Positions 1-8,990 of a DNA stretch of 64,000 nt are shown here, in pieces. A program made the translations under genes and the position numbers. Source of the DNA: Streptomyces sp. SKN60 (GTDB taxonomy: Bacteria > Actinomycetota > Actinomycetes > Streptomycetales > Streptomycetaceae); NCBI RefSeq assembly GCF_026236535.1, contig NZ_JAHTMW010000028.1:1-64000 (forward strand). Reading direction: 5' to 3'. The first letter of the stretch is position 1. Each line of letters opens with the position of its first letter. Under the pieces are notes generated by a model. It worked only from the letters and a program-made list of their open reading frames with translations. It had not been told where the DNA came from and did no database searches.

Positions 1-63
1 CCCGGGGGGGTGTCGTTGTCGTGCGGGTCTTTGTTTGGAAGGCCAGGCTTGGGGGTTGGGGGG

Positions 64-94
64 GGGCGGGCCGGGCGGCGAGCCCGGCCCGCCC
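64..94 (-). terminator. Hairpin terminator downstream of the Usp-like gene
   Basis: A perfect 13-bp inverted repeat (64-76 pairs with 82-94) with a 5-nt loop lies 27 bases past the stop codon of the leftward gene at 122-592. It has no U-run on the minus strand, which is usual for high-GC actinomycete hairpin terminators. Bases 1-63 are G-rich and show no gene I can support. Confidence 0.5.
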
Positions 95-121
95 ACCCCG
101 TGCGGAATCAGTCGCTGTGCG

Positions 122-592
122 TCAGTCGCTGTGTGCGAACAGCTTCAGGACCGGCACCCCCACCTTGTGGCGGGCCCGGGACGCCCAGTCGCGGTGGAAG
201 AACTCCTCCACGTAGTGCGGGGCGGTCAGCACGATCACCTCGTCGGCCTCGGACTCGTCGACCACCGATTTCATCTTGTTCAGGGGGTGGTCCTCGACCA
301 CCTGTCCGACGGCCTCGCAACCCGCGGCCCGCAGCGCCTGGAGCGAGGCCTCCAGGGCCTGCTCGGCGAGCGGCCTGGCCTCCTTGCCCTCGGGCTCGTC
401 GCCCTCGCGGGTCGCCTCTTTCAGTTCGCCCATCGCCACGTCGTCGATGGCGCGCAGCAGTAGATCGGCCTGGTCACCACGCGGCTGCATCAGAACGATG
501 AACGAGACGACCTCGTCACCGTGGAGCGTGGTGACGAAGTCCACGTCGGTGGACGTGAGGGGCTTCTCGATCATCAGAACGCTTGTGAACAC
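122..592 (-). CDS. Conserved actinobacterial Usp-like protein of about 156 residues
   Basis: Small soluble protein with no signal peptide or membrane segment. Homologues in Streptomyces are often labelled indole-3-glycerol phosphate synthase, but nothing here resembles the TrpC barrel. The C-terminal half (SDADEVIVL-type strand, then HYVEEFFHRDWASRARHK and a GVPVLKLF ending) looks like the last alpha/beta unit of the universal stress protein fold, so a nucleotide-binding or stress role is an inference. I chose the GTG at 592 because a GAAGGG ribosome site (601-606) sits 8 bases upstream and related proteins begin MFTSVLMIEK. An ATG at 574 would remove only six residues. The gene is monocistronic, convergent with nothing visible in the window, and followed by a hairpin. 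Confidence 0.7.
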   Translation of the reverse strand: MFTSVLMIEKPLTSTDVDFVTTLHGDEVVSFIVLMQPRGDQADLLLRAIDDVAMGELKEATREGDEPEGKEARPLAEQALEASLQALRAAGCEAVGQVVEDHPLNKMKSVVDESEADEVIVLTAPHYVEEFFHRDWASRARHKVGVPVLKLFAHSD

Positions 593-698
593 CTCAGGAG
601 CCCTTCTGCGGAAACCATCCTTCCCCGTGGCCCCACGGGGATTGCGAGAGTGATTCTGCCCAGCGGACGCTAAGCGGAACGACAAATTCCGCCGATTG

Positions 699-1520
699 TC
701 AGATCCGACGGTAGCGGGTGAAGAGGAAGCCGTCCTGCTCCAGCACCGACGCCACGGCGAAGCGTTTCGGAACCGCGACGGACGGGCCCCCGGCGATCCG
801 CTGCGCGGCGCCCGCCGTCATGGTCGGGGAGAGGGTCAGACACAGCTCGTCGAGCACCCCGGCGGCCACGAACTGCCCGAGCAGGCGCGGCCCGCCCTCG
901 GTCAGCTGGCGCCGCAGTCCGCGCTCCGCGAGGGCCGTCACCGCGCGCTCCGGATCGATGCCGCGGTCGTCGCCGGCGATCACCACCTCGGCGCCCGCGC
1001 GCTCGGCCTCGGCACGGCGTTCGGCGGAGGAGCCGGCGCCGGTGAGGACGAGGGTGGGGACGAGCGGCTCGGTGAAAAGCGGAAGCGAGAAATCCAGGTC
1101 GAGCGAGGCGGTCACGACGGCGATCACCGGCGCCGGGCCCTGGCCCGCCGCCGCCCGCCGGGCCGCGAAGGCGTCCCGCGCCCGGGCCGGGCGGTAGCCC
1201 TCGCTCCGTACCGTCTCCGCGCCGACGACCACGACGTCCGCCAGGCCCCGCAGGGTGCCGAAGATCCGCATGTCGGCCTCGGAGGACAGCGGCTGCGAGC
1301 GGCCGTCGTGCTGGCCGGCGCCGTCGAGCGAGGAGACCATGTTGGCCCGCAGCCAGCGCCCGGTCGCCGCCTCCGGCGGGTACGCGTAGGCGTCGGCGAG
1401 CTCGTCGAGCGACCAGTCGTGGTCCGCGGGGCCGGCATGGTCGGTGCGGTCGGCGCTGGGAGCGGCAACGGTGTCGTGGGCCGTCGCTGTCATGTCCGTC
1501 ACAGGAAGCAGGCGTCGCAT
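699..1520 (-). CDS. Pyrimidine reductase family protein (RibD C-terminal / DHFR-like fold)
   Basis: A 273-residue RibD_C-domain protein. The family reduces the ribosyl-pyrimidine intermediate of riboflavin synthesis with NADPH, but free-standing actinobacterial members like this one have uncertain substrates. Diagnostic segments are the early NMVSSLDGA strand, a DVVVVGAETVRSEGYRPAR stretch typical of the NADPH-binding side, and the TEGGPRLLGQFVAAGVLDEL motif near residue 215. The ATG at 1520 gives the MRRLLPVTD start seen in relatives. No clear ribosome site precedes it, so the mRNA may be leaderless. It diverges from zapE across only 36 bases, which contain the repeat ACAGT-GGATA-ACTGT (1544-1558) and so may be co-regulated with it. 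The deaminase half of RibD is absent. Confidence 0.75.
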   Translation of the reverse strand: MRRLLPVTDMTATAHDTVAAPSADRTDHAGPADHDWSLDELADAYAYPPEAATGRWLRANMVSSLDGAGQHDGRSQPLSSEADMRIFGTLRGLADVVVVGAETVRSEGYRPARARDAFAARRAAAGQGPAPVIAVVTASLDLDFSLPLFTEPLVPTLVLTGAGSSAERRAEAERAGAEVVIAGDDRGIDPERAVTALAERGLRRQLTEGGPRLLGQFVAAGVLDELCLTLSPTMTAGAAQRIAGGPSVAVPKRFAVASVLEQDGFLFTRYRRI

Positions 1521-1556
1521 CCCGGCAGTCTGACACGGCGCTTACAGTGGATAACT

Positions 1557-2657
1557 GTGTCGACCCGTGCCATGACAGAAGCCGCTTCCCTCGATTCCGC
1601 CGAGGCGGCCCCGCTCTCGCTCTGCTCCCGGGAGCCCCACGTACCCGCCGACCGGCTTGTGGCGGAGATGGTGCCGCCGCCGCGGTTCGACTCGGTGCGT
1701 TTCGACACGTACATCCCGGATCCGAACCAGCCCAGTCAGATCGAGGCGGTCAAGGTCCTGAGCGGCTTCGCCGAGGGCCTGGGCGGCGCGCACGCCACCG
1801 GTGCCGGCAAGCGCCGCTGGTTCTCCCGCGCCCCGAAGGCCACGGCCCCGGCCGGCCCGCGCGGTGTCTACCTCGACGGCGGCTACGGCGTCGGCAAGAC
1901 CCACCTGCTCGCCTCCCTCTGGCACGCCACCCCGGCAGAGCCCGCGCTCAAGGCCTTCGGCACCTTCGTGGAACTGACGAACCTGGTGGGCGCGCTGGGC
2001 TTCCAGCAGACCGTGCAGACGCTGAGCGGGCACCGGCTGCTGTGCATCGACGAGTTCGAGCTGGACGACCCGGGCGACACCGTCCTGGTCTCCTCCCTGC
2101 TCAGCCGCCTGGTGGAGCACGGCGTGGCGCTCGCCGCGACCTCCAACACGCTGCCCGGCAAGCTCGGCGAGGGCCGCTTCGCCGCCGCCGACTTCCTGCG
2201 CGAGATCCAGGGCCTGTCGGCGCACTTCCGCCCGCTGCGGATCGACGGCGAGGACTACCGCCACCGCGGTCTGCCGGAGGCCCCCGCGCCGTACGACGAC
2301 GAGACCGTGACCCGGACCGCGTACGCCACCTCCGGCGCCTCGCTCGACGACTTCCCGCACCTGCTCGAACACCTGGCCAGGGTTCACCCGAGCCGGTACG
2401 GAGCGCTGACGGACGAGCTGACCGCGGTCTGCCTCACCGACGTGCAGGCGGTCCCCGACCAGTCGACCGCGCTGCGGCTCGTCGTCCTGGCCGACCGGCT
2501 CTACGACCGCGAGATACCCGTGCTCGCCTCCGGACTCCCCTTCGACCGGCTGTTCAGCGACGAGATGCTGAACGGCGGGTACAAGAAGAAGTACTTCCGG
2601 GCGATCTCCCGGCTCACCGCCCTCGCGCGGGACGCGAAGGGGCTCGTGGCGCAGTAG
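1557..2657 (+). CDS. zapE: Cell division protein ZapE (AFG1-like ATPase)
   Basis: Cytoplasmic AFG1-family P-loop ATPase of about 366 residues. In Proteobacteria ZapE associates with the Z-ring; the actinobacterial role is unproven. The Walker A motif GGYGVGKTH lies near residue 105 and Walker B LLCIDEFELDDPG near residue 163. The C-terminal block with FDRLFSDEMLNGGYKKKYFRAISRL is characteristic of the family. The start is uncertain: GTG at 1557 (MSTRAMTEAA) or ATG at 1572. Neither has a ribosome site, and a short inverted repeat overlaps the GTG, so a leaderless message is plausible. The following OsmC gene begins 33 bases downstream with its own ribosome site. Confidence 0.85.
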   Translation: MSTRAMTEAASLDSAEAAPLSLCSREPHVPADRLVAEMVPPPRFDSVRFDTYIPDPNQPSQIEAVKVLSGFAEGLGGAHATGAGKRRWFSRAPKATAPAGPRGVYLDGGYGVGKTHLLASLWHATPAEPALKAFGTFVELTNLVGALGFQQTVQTLSGHRLLCIDEFELDDPGDTVLVSSLLSRLVEHGVALAATSNTLPGKLGEGRFAAADFLREIQGLSAHFRPLRIDGEDYRHRGLPEAPAPYDDETVTRTAYATSGASLDDFPHLLEHLARVHPSRYGALTDELTAVCLTDVQAVPDQSTALRLVVLADRLYDREIPVLASGLPFDRLFSDEMLNGGYKKKYFRAISRLTALARDAKGLVAQ

Positions 2658-2690
2658 CTTGGGGGCCATACCCGATCGAAAGGGATACAC

Positions 2691-3116
2691 ATGGCCACCG
2701 TGCGTCACGCCCACACCGTCTGGGAGGGCGACCTCCTCAAGGGTTCCGGTGTCGTCACCCTCGACTCCTCGAAGCTCGGCTCGTACGACGTCACCTGGGC
2801 GTCCCGCGCCGAGCAGCCGGACGGCCGGACCAGCCCCGAGGAGCTGATCGCCGCCGCGCACTCCTCCTGCTTCTCGATGGCCTTCTCCAACGGCCTGGCC
2901 AAGGACGGCCACGCGCCGACCCGCCTGGAGACCAAGGCGGACGTGACCTTCCAGCCGGGCGAGGGCATCACGGGCATCCACCTCACCGTGCGCGGCGAGG
3001 TGCCGGGCCTGGACGCGGCCCGGTTCCAGGAGCTGGCGGAGGACGCGAAGAAGAACTGCCCGGTGAGCCAGGCGCTGACGGGCACGACGATCACGCTGAC
3101 GGCCGAACTGGCGTAG
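2691..3116 (+). CDS. OsmC/Ohr family peroxiredoxin
   Basis: A 141-residue OsmC-type thiol peroxidase that reduces organic hydroperoxides in the cytoplasm. Both catalytic cysteines are visible: one in AAAHSSCFSMAFS (near residue 62) and one in AKKNCPVSQAL (near residue 125), the spacing expected for the OsmC subfamily. The N-terminal VRHAHTVWEGDL strand is also typical. The start ATG is preceded by GAAAGGG 7 bases upstream. It may be co-transcribed with zapE (33-base gap). Length matches the family and nothing is missing. Confidence 0.9.
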   Translation: MATVRHAHTVWEGDLLKGSGVVTLDSSKLGSYDVTWASRAEQPDGRTSPEELIAAAHSSCFSMAFSNGLAKDGHAPTRLETKADVTFQPGEGITGIHLTVRGEVPGLDAARFQELAEDAKKNCPVSQALTGTTITLTAELA

Positions 3117-3158
3117 GTTCTCGCGCTCTTCTCATGAGGCGGCGTGCGGCCCGCATGG

Positions 3159-3208
3159 GTTCACGTGTCACCACACTGCGTGGTACACACATGCGGGTCA
3201 CGCGTCAC
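3159..3208. promoter_or_regulatory. Repeated GTCAC elements upstream of the PhoX-like gene
   Basis: Two similar 13-mers, GTTCACGTGTCAC (3159-3171) and GGTCACGCGTCAC (3196-3208), lie 37 bases apart in the 137-base gap before the PhoX-like gene. They resemble GTTCACC-type PHO-box units bound by PhoP in Streptomyces, but the unit spacing is not the regular 11-base register, so the assignment is tentative. Confidence 0.35.
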
Positions 3209-3253
3209 ATCACGCACTTCAGTCCTGTCCGCCAACAGGAAGTGGGTTGCCTC

Positions 3254-4639
3254 ATGTCCGCAACACGACGTCAGATCCTGACCGGCACCGGAGCGTCCGT
3301 CGCCGGGATCGTCTTCTCCGGCGCGCTGTCGGAACTCTTCGCCGGCACCGCCGTCGCGGCGCCGCCCCTGCGATCCGGCGGCTCCAGCGGCTACGGCCCG
3401 CTGGTCCCCGACCCGGCCGGGCTGCTCGATCTGCCGGCCGGCTTCTCGTACACCGTCCTCTCCCGGGAGGGCGATCCGCTCCGCTCCGGCGAGGGGCCGG
3501 TGCCGAGCAACCACGACGGGATGGGCGCCTTCGCGGGGCGCCGCGGCCGGGTGCATCTGGTCCGCAACCACGAGAACCGGGTCACCGGGAGGATCGGCGT
3601 GCCGGTCGTCGACGGCCTGACCTACGACCCGGCCGCCAAGGGCGGCTGCACGGCCCTCACCCTCGGCGGGCGCGGCGACGCCGTGCTCGACGAGCGGGTC
3701 GCCATCGCCGGCACCGCCGTCAACTGCGCGGGCGGGCCCACCCCTTGGCGTACCTGGCTGACCTGCGAGGAGACCGAGGACCGGGCCGGCACCAACGGCT
3801 ACACCAAGGACCACGGCTTCATCTTCGAGGTCGACGGCGCCGACCCGCGCCGTACGGGCGCGGTGCCGCTGACCGCGATGGGCCGCTTCCAGCACGAGGC
3901 CGTCGCCGTCGACCCGCACAGCGGCATCGTCTACGAGACGGAGGACGCCTTCGAGCGCCCCTTCGGGCTCTTCTACCGCTTCCTGCCGGAGAAGCCGCTG
4001 GGCGGTACGGGTTCGCTGCGCGCGGGCGGCACGCTGGAGGCGATGCGGGTGCCGGGGGTGCCCGACCTGTCGGTGGTGCAGGAGCCGGGCACGCGGTTCG
4101 AGCGCGTCGAGTGGGTGCCCGTACCGGATCCGCTGGCCGCCGGGACGCCGATCCGGCTGCAGGACTTCGGCCCGAGAGGGATCACGCACGCGCAGAAGCT
4201 GGAGGGCTGCTACTGGGGTGGTGCGCAGAACGCCGTCTACTTCGTGTCGTCGTTCGCGCGGACCAAGGACGGCTCGGCGGGCACCCACTTCGGGCAGGTG
4301 TGGAAGTACGAGCCGGGGCGGCGCCGGCTCACCCTCGTCGTCGTCTTCGGCCCGGACACGGATGTGCAGCTGCCCGGCGAGTCGCCGGACAACATCTGTC
4401 TGTCGCCGACCGGCGGTCTGATGGTGTGCGAGGACGGGAACGGCGCGCAGCACGTGTTCGGCGTGAGCCGGCGCGGCGAGGTGTACGCGGTGGCGCGCGG
4501 CGCGCAGAACATCGGCACCCCGGACGACCCGGAGTGGGGCGAGTTCGCGGGGGTGACGTTCTCGCCGGACGGCTCGACGATGTACGTGAACTGCTACACG
4601 CCCGGGACGACGTTCGCGGTGCGCGGCCCCTGGTGCTGA
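3254..4639 (+). CDS. PhoX-like phosphatase (DUF839), Tat-exported
   Basis: A 461-residue DUF839/PhoX-type protein. PhoX enzymes are secreted monomeric alkaline phosphatases that use an iron-calcium cofactor. The N terminus (MSATRRQILTGTGASVAGI) is a twin-arginine signal, with a hydrophobic stretch ending near AVAAPPLR, so folding before export is expected. The motif WLTCEETED (near residue 170) carries the conserved Cys/Glu ligands. ESPDNICLSPTGGLMVCEDG near residue 380 is the second diagnostic block, and FSPDGSTMYVNCYTPG closes the propeller. AGTGGG lies 6-11 bases upstream of the ATG, a weak ribosome site. Its stop abuts the stop of the convergent SDR gene. Phosphate control is possible given the upstream repeats. 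Confidence 0.85.
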   Translation: MSATRRQILTGTGASVAGIVFSGALSELFAGTAVAAPPLRSGGSSGYGPLVPDPAGLLDLPAGFSYTVLSREGDPLRSGEGPVPSNHDGMGAFAGRRGRVHLVRNHENRVTGRIGVPVVDGLTYDPAAKGGCTALTLGGRGDAVLDERVAIAGTAVNCAGGPTPWRTWLTCEETEDRAGTNGYTKDHGFIFEVDGADPRRTGAVPLTAMGRFQHEAVAVDPHSGIVYETEDAFERPFGLFYRFLPEKPLGGTGSLRAGGTLEAMRVPGVPDLSVVQEPGTRFERVEWVPVPDPLAAGTPIRLQDFGPRGITHAQKLEGCYWGGAQNAVYFVSSFARTKDGSAGTHFGQVWKYEPGRRRLTLVVVFGPDTDVQLPGESPDNICLSPTGGLMVCEDGNGAQHVFGVSRRGEVYAVARGAQNIGTPDDPEWGEFAGVTFSPDGSTMYVNCYTPGTTFAVRGPWC

Positions 4640-5593
<954 letters not shown>

Positions 5594-5613
5594 GCGGCAC
5601 ACGTTGCCGCCGG

Positions 5614-5647
5614 TGTCACTCGGTGTCAAGTTTTTCGCGGAGTGACA
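5614..5647. promoter_or_regulatory. Operator-like inverted repeat between SDR and TetR genes
   Basis: A perfect 8-bp inverted repeat, TGTCACTC (5614-5621) and GAGTGACA (5640-5647), is separated by 18 bases in the 77-base divergent intergenic region. It overlaps the likely -35 region of the SDR gene, the placement expected of a TetR operator controlling both directions. Confidence 0.5.
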
Positions 5648-5670
5648 AGGGTGTCGCTAGGATGCGTTTC

Positions 5671-6294
5671 ATGACCTCCGACTCCTCTCTCTCACTGGCC
5701 GAGCGCAAGCGCCTCCTCGTCGCGACCGAGCTCTCCGAGGCGGCGCTCCAGCTGCTCGCGCTGCGCGGCTTCGACGCGGTCACCGTGGACGAGATCGCGG
5801 CCGAGGCGGGGGTGTCGAAGCGGACCTTCTTCCGCTACTTCGCGTCCAAGGAGGACGTGGTCGTCCAGTTCCTGTCCGGGATGGGCGGCGACATCCACAC
5901 GGCGCTCGCCGCCCGCCCGGCGGACGAGCCCGCGTCCGCCGCGCTGCGCCACGCCCTCGCCGTACCCCTCCTCGCCTGCACCGACCAGCACCCCGACCAC
6001 GCGGCCCGCGCCCTGCGGGTGGTCCAGCTGATCCTGCGCACCCCCGCGCTGCTCGCCCGCTTCCTGGAGCGCCAGGCCGAGTGGCGCGAGGCGCTTGCGG
6101 CGGAGCTGGCCCGCCGCCGGGGCCTCGACCCGGCCGCCGACCTCTACCCGCGGCTCGCGGCCGGCACCGCGCTCGTCGCCTTCCACACGGCGCTGCAGCG
6201 CTGGGGCGACAGCGACGCGGCGGACGACCCGCTCGGCCTCCTCGACCGGGCCTTCGCGGTGGTGCGACCGGCGCTCGACGCGCAGGATCGGTGA
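5671..6294 (+). CDS. TetR family transcriptional regulator
   Basis: A 207-residue one-component regulator. The N-terminal TetR_N helix-turn-helix is clear (GFDAVTVDEIAAEAGVSKRTFFRYFASKEDV, residues about 34-65), followed by an all-helical ligand-binding domain rich in Ala/Leu. The ATG at 5671 has AGGA 8 bases upstream; an ATG at 5662 is an alternative adding three residues. It is divergent from the SDR gene, so it most likely represses that gene and itself through the intergenic inverted repeat. The ligand cannot be told from sequence. PPK2 starts 22 bases downstream and may be co-transcribed. Confidence 0.9.
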   Translation: MTSDSSLSLAERKRLLVATELSEAALQLLALRGFDAVTVDEIAAEAGVSKRTFFRYFASKEDVVVQFLSGMGGDIHTALAARPADEPASAALRHALAVPLLACTDQHPDHAARALRVVQLILRTPALLARFLERQAEWREALAAELARRRGLDPAADLYPRLAAGTALVAFHTALQRWGDSDAADDPLGLLDRAFAVVRPALDAQDR

Positions 6295-6316
6295 CAGGAC
6301 CGAGAAGGGCGGGCGG

Positions 6317-7183
6317 ATGCCGAAGACGAAGCGGGACCAGCGGGACCAGTCCGTGCGGGAGCTGCTGCGGCTCCCCGTCGGCGAGCGGATCGACCTCTCG
6401 GCGTACGACGCGGGCGGGACGCCCGGCGGCCCGGACGGCAAGAAGGCCGGCGCCGCCGCGACCGCCGCGCTCGGCCCGCGCCTCGCCGAACTCCAGGAAC
6501 GCCTGTACGCGGCGAGCACCGCGGGCGACCGGCGCCGGCTGCTCCTCGTCCTCCAGGGCATGGACACCAGCGGCAAGGGCGGCACCGTCAAGCACGTCAT
6601 CGGCCACTTCAACCCCTCGGGCTGCCGCATCCGCGCCTTCAAGGCCCCGACGGAGGAGGAGCGCGCCCACCCCTTCCTCTGGCGCATCACCCGCGCCCTC
6701 CCCGTCGCCGGCGAGATCGGCATCTTCGACCGCTCCCACTACGAGGACGTCCTCATCGCCCGGGTCCGCGAGCTGGCCGGGCGTGAGGTGATCGAGGACC
6801 GCTACGGCGAGATCGACCGCTTCGAGAAGTCCCTCGCCGACGACGGCGTCACCGTCGTCAAGGTCTTCCTCCACATCTCCTACGAGGAGCAGCGCACCCG
6901 CCTCCTGGAGCGCCTGGACAACCCCGACAAGCACTGGAAGTTCAACCCGGGTGACATCGAGGAGCGCGCGCTGTGGCCCGCGTACCAGGAGGCGTACGGC
7001 ATCGCGTTGGAGCGCTGCGCCACCGACCGCACGCCGTGGTACCTGGTCCCGGCGGACCACAAGTGGTACCGGAACTGGGCGATCAGCTCGCTGCTGCTTG
7101 AGCACCTGGAGGAGCTGGACCCGAGCTATCCGGAGGCGGATTTCGATGTGGCGGGGTGCCGGGCGAGGCTAGTCGCCTCGTGA
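6317..7183 (+). CDS. ppk2: Polyphosphate kinase 2 family protein (PPK2)
   Basis: A 288-residue PPK2 enzyme that transfers phosphate between polyphosphate and nucleotides in the cytosol. Walker A GMDTSGKGGT (near residue 82), the family-specific HFNPSGCRIRAFKAPTEEE and the Walker B-like IFDRSHYEDVLIARV are all intact, as is the C-terminal WYLVPADHKWYRN block. The last signature and the single domain fit class III/I-type PPK2 of actinomycetes; whether it favours AMP, ADP or GDP cannot be read directly. The ATG follows GAAGGGCGGGCGG. Its 3' end overlaps the convergent HTH gene by 15 bases. A PhoX-like gene 2 kb away hints at phosphate metabolism, but no shared operon is visible. Confidence 0.9.
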   Translation: MPKTKRDQRDQSVRELLRLPVGERIDLSAYDAGGTPGGPDGKKAGAAATAALGPRLAELQERLYAASTAGDRRRLLLVLQGMDTSGKGGTVKHVIGHFNPSGCRIRAFKAPTEEERAHPFLWRITRALPVAGEIGIFDRSHYEDVLIARVRELAGREVIEDRYGEIDRFEKSLADDGVTVVKVFLHISYEEQRTRLLERLDNPDKHWKFNPGDIEERALWPAYQEAYGIALERCATDRTPWYLVPADHKWYRNWAISSLLLEHLEELDPSYPEADFDVAGCRARLVAS

Positions 7184-8680
7184 GCGGCGCCACTTCTCGA
7201 TGTAGCGGCTCAGGTCGCCATGGACGTACTCGTCGAGCTGGTCGAGCCTGCCGCGCGCTTCGAGAGAGGCGAGGAAGCGGTCGAAGAGGGCTGTGTCAGC
7301 GGCGAGGTCTTCGGCGAAGCGGCTCATCCCTCCCCCGGGGTCGACCCCCGCCATCAGATCGAACAGAATGTCGATCGCCACGTCGTCGTGCCGGGTCTCC
7401 GCGAGCTTCCGCAGGCGCGCGTGCTCCCCGTCCGGTGTGGAGGGCAGTTCGGAGCAGTACAGGTCGGCGACCAGCTCGGCCACGTCAGGCCTCCCCGCAC
7501 GAACGAGACCGACCATGACGCGGAAGGCGAACAAGCGGTGCCACCTGAGGCTGCCACTCCTGGCCAGCGCATACGCCGTACGCCGGAAGCCCTCCCGCGA
7601 CCGCTCATGGACGAGCGCGCCCACCGTCAGGCGGACCGCCCGGTCCGGGTCCGGTGTCCGCGCCACGGTCAGTGCCAGCAACTCGTCGGCCTGGGAGCCG
7701 GTGAAGGCCAGACGGGTCTCCTTCAGCCCCTCGTAGAAGACAGCGACATTACGCTCGGTCACGCGCGAGGAGATCGCGGTGAGCCAGGTGACCCCCAAGA
7801 CGTACCGCGCCTTGGCCCTGAACTCGCGGGCGAACCAGAACAGCTCCTCTGCCGGCCGCAGCCTCCCGATATCGGTGACGAACTGGTCTCTGGCGCGGTC
7901 GGGGCCGTGCTTCTCCAACCACTCCAGCAGGTCCTCCGCGTCCTCCAGAGACCTCGCCCACGCCGCCTCCGTCAGCTCCCGGGACGCCTCCGCGAATTCG
8001 TCCGCCTCCCACATCGCCTTCAGCTGCCCCAGGAAGGCCTCCAACGGCAGCAACCCCGTCCCGCCGCCCTCCGGGCTTCGCCGGGACAGCTCCCCTTCCA
8101 GCCGCAGGACCTCGTCCCGCAGGTCGGCGCTGCGGCGTTCCGCGTCCAGGCGCAGGCGTTCGGCGTCCGCGAGGTCCAGCTGGAGGCGGGCGAGTTCGGC
8201 GCCCCAGTCGAGGCGGAGGCGGTCGAGCTCTTCGGCAGCAGTGTGGGCCTCGGCCTCCTTCTTCTCCAGGAGGGCGTGGAGCGCGTCCACGTTCCGGTGG
8301 GCGCGCGCCGCGTCGCGCCGGGAGCGGGCCAGCTCGGCCCGGAGGCTCTCCAGCCGGAACTCCGCCGGGTCGGTGACGCGCAGCGCCTCCATGCGCTGCG
8401 TCCTGATCGCCTCCTTGGCCTCCAGCTTCAGTGGGGCCCCTACGTGGGTCTCGACCTCCGCGACCAGTCGGTCGACGAACTCCTGCGGGGCGAGCCGACG
8501 CCCGCTGAGGAAGCGGGAGACCACCGACTTGTCGACGTGCACGCGGTGGGCGTACTGGCTCTGGCTGATACCGAGCCTGTTGAACAGCTCCTTCAACACG
8601 TTGCCGAGCGCCGCAACCTCGGGCACGCAGCCCCGCTCCATCTCGGACGAGCCGCCCTGCGTACGGGCCACTTCGGTCAT
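7169..8680 (-). CDS. HTH (XRE-like) protein with long coiled coil
   Basis: A 503-residue protein of a kind abundant in Streptomyces but without a known role. Residues about 25-75 form an XRE-like helix-turn-helix (LGISQSQYAHRVHVDKSVVSRFLSGRR region). Residues about 105-205 are charged, heptad-rich coiled coil (many ELARSRRD, ELDRLRLDW and AERLRLDAERR blocks). The C-terminal 290 residues are helical and TPR-like in composition, with no catalytic motif. The ATG at 8680 lacks a strong ribosome site. A 15-base palindrome lies 34 bases upstream, suggesting autoregulation. It is convergent with ppk2 and overlaps its end by 15 bases. Function unknown; a DNA-binding regulator with an oligomerising stalk is the best description. 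Confidence 0.75.
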   Translation of the reverse strand: MTEVARTQGGSSEMERGCVPEVAALGNVLKELFNRLGISQSQYAHRVHVDKSVVSRFLSGRRLAPQEFVDRLVAEVETHVGAPLKLEAKEAIRTQRMEALRVTDPAEFRLESLRAELARSRRDAARAHRNVDALHALLEKKEAEAHTAAEELDRLRLDWGAELARLQLDLADAERLRLDAERRSADLRDEVLRLEGELSRRSPEGGGTGLLPLEAFLGQLKAMWEADEFAEASRELTEAAWARSLEDAEDLLEWLEKHGPDRARDQFVTDIGRLRPAEELFWFAREFRAKARYVLGVTWLTAISSRVTERNVAVFYEGLKETRLAFTGSQADELLALTVARTPDPDRAVRLTVGALVHERSREGFRRTAYALARSGSLRWHRLFAFRVMVGLVRAGRPDVAELVADLYCSELPSTPDGEHARLRKLAETRHDDVAIDILFDLMAGVDPGGGMSRFAEDLAADTALFDRFLASLEARGRLDQLDEYVHGDLSRYIEKWRRSRGD

Positions 8681-8713
8681 GCCGCGCACTCCCCCACCGT
8701 GTTGACTCCGCAT

Positions 8714-8728
8714 CGGCAACGGTTGCCG
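8714..8728. promoter_or_regulatory. Palindrome upstream of the HTH/coiled-coil gene
   Basis: CGGCAAC-G-GTTGCCG is a perfect 7+1+7 palindrome 34 bases upstream of the leftward HTH gene, and about 40 bases before the small rightward ORF at 8766. It is a candidate binding site for the HTH protein itself. Confidence 0.4.
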
Positions 8729-8765
8729 CTTCCGCAACGTTCCGGCCCCGCCCCAGCCTCTCCCC

Positions 8766-8963
8766 ATGCGAACTCTCCGCTGGGCCCAGCGCGCCCTCAT
8801 CGTCCTCGTGTCCACCCTCCCCCTGCTCCTCGTCACGCTCGCCTTCCTCCCTGCCCTGCTCGTCCTCCCCTTCCGCCGCGACCGCGCGGCGCACGCGCAG
8901 GCCATGGTGCGTCAGCTCACCGCGTGGACTCGGGCGCTGCTGCTGTCGAGCCGCGAACGATAG
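8766..8963 (+). CDS. Possible small membrane protein (65 residues)
   Basis: A short reading frame encodes an N-terminal hydrophobic segment (residues about 10-35, rich in Leu/Val/Ala) followed by a basic, soluble tail ending SSRER. It begins with ATG but has no recognisable ribosome site, and its C-rich coding strand could arise by chance. It sits between the HTH gene and the deacetylase lipoprotein gene, 27 bases before the latter. If real it would be a single-pass membrane protein. I cannot assign a function. Confidence 0.35.
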   Translation: MRTLRWAQRALIVLVSTLPLLLVTLAFLPALLVLPFRRDRAAHAQAMVRQLTAWTRALLLSSRER

Positions 8964-8990
8964 GGGTATCTGATCGGATATTTTCCGTGG

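Noticed and set aside
10..501. Several overlapping plus-strand open frames in the first 500 bases
   Set aside because: Pro/Arg-rich compositions typical of GC-skewed shadow frames; no ribosome site. The minus-strand Usp-like gene explains the region.
1544..1558. TTATCCAC on the minus strand, like a DnaA box
   Set aside because: A single copy inside an inverted repeat between divergent genes, with no dnaA/dnaN genes and no box cluster. Not an origin.
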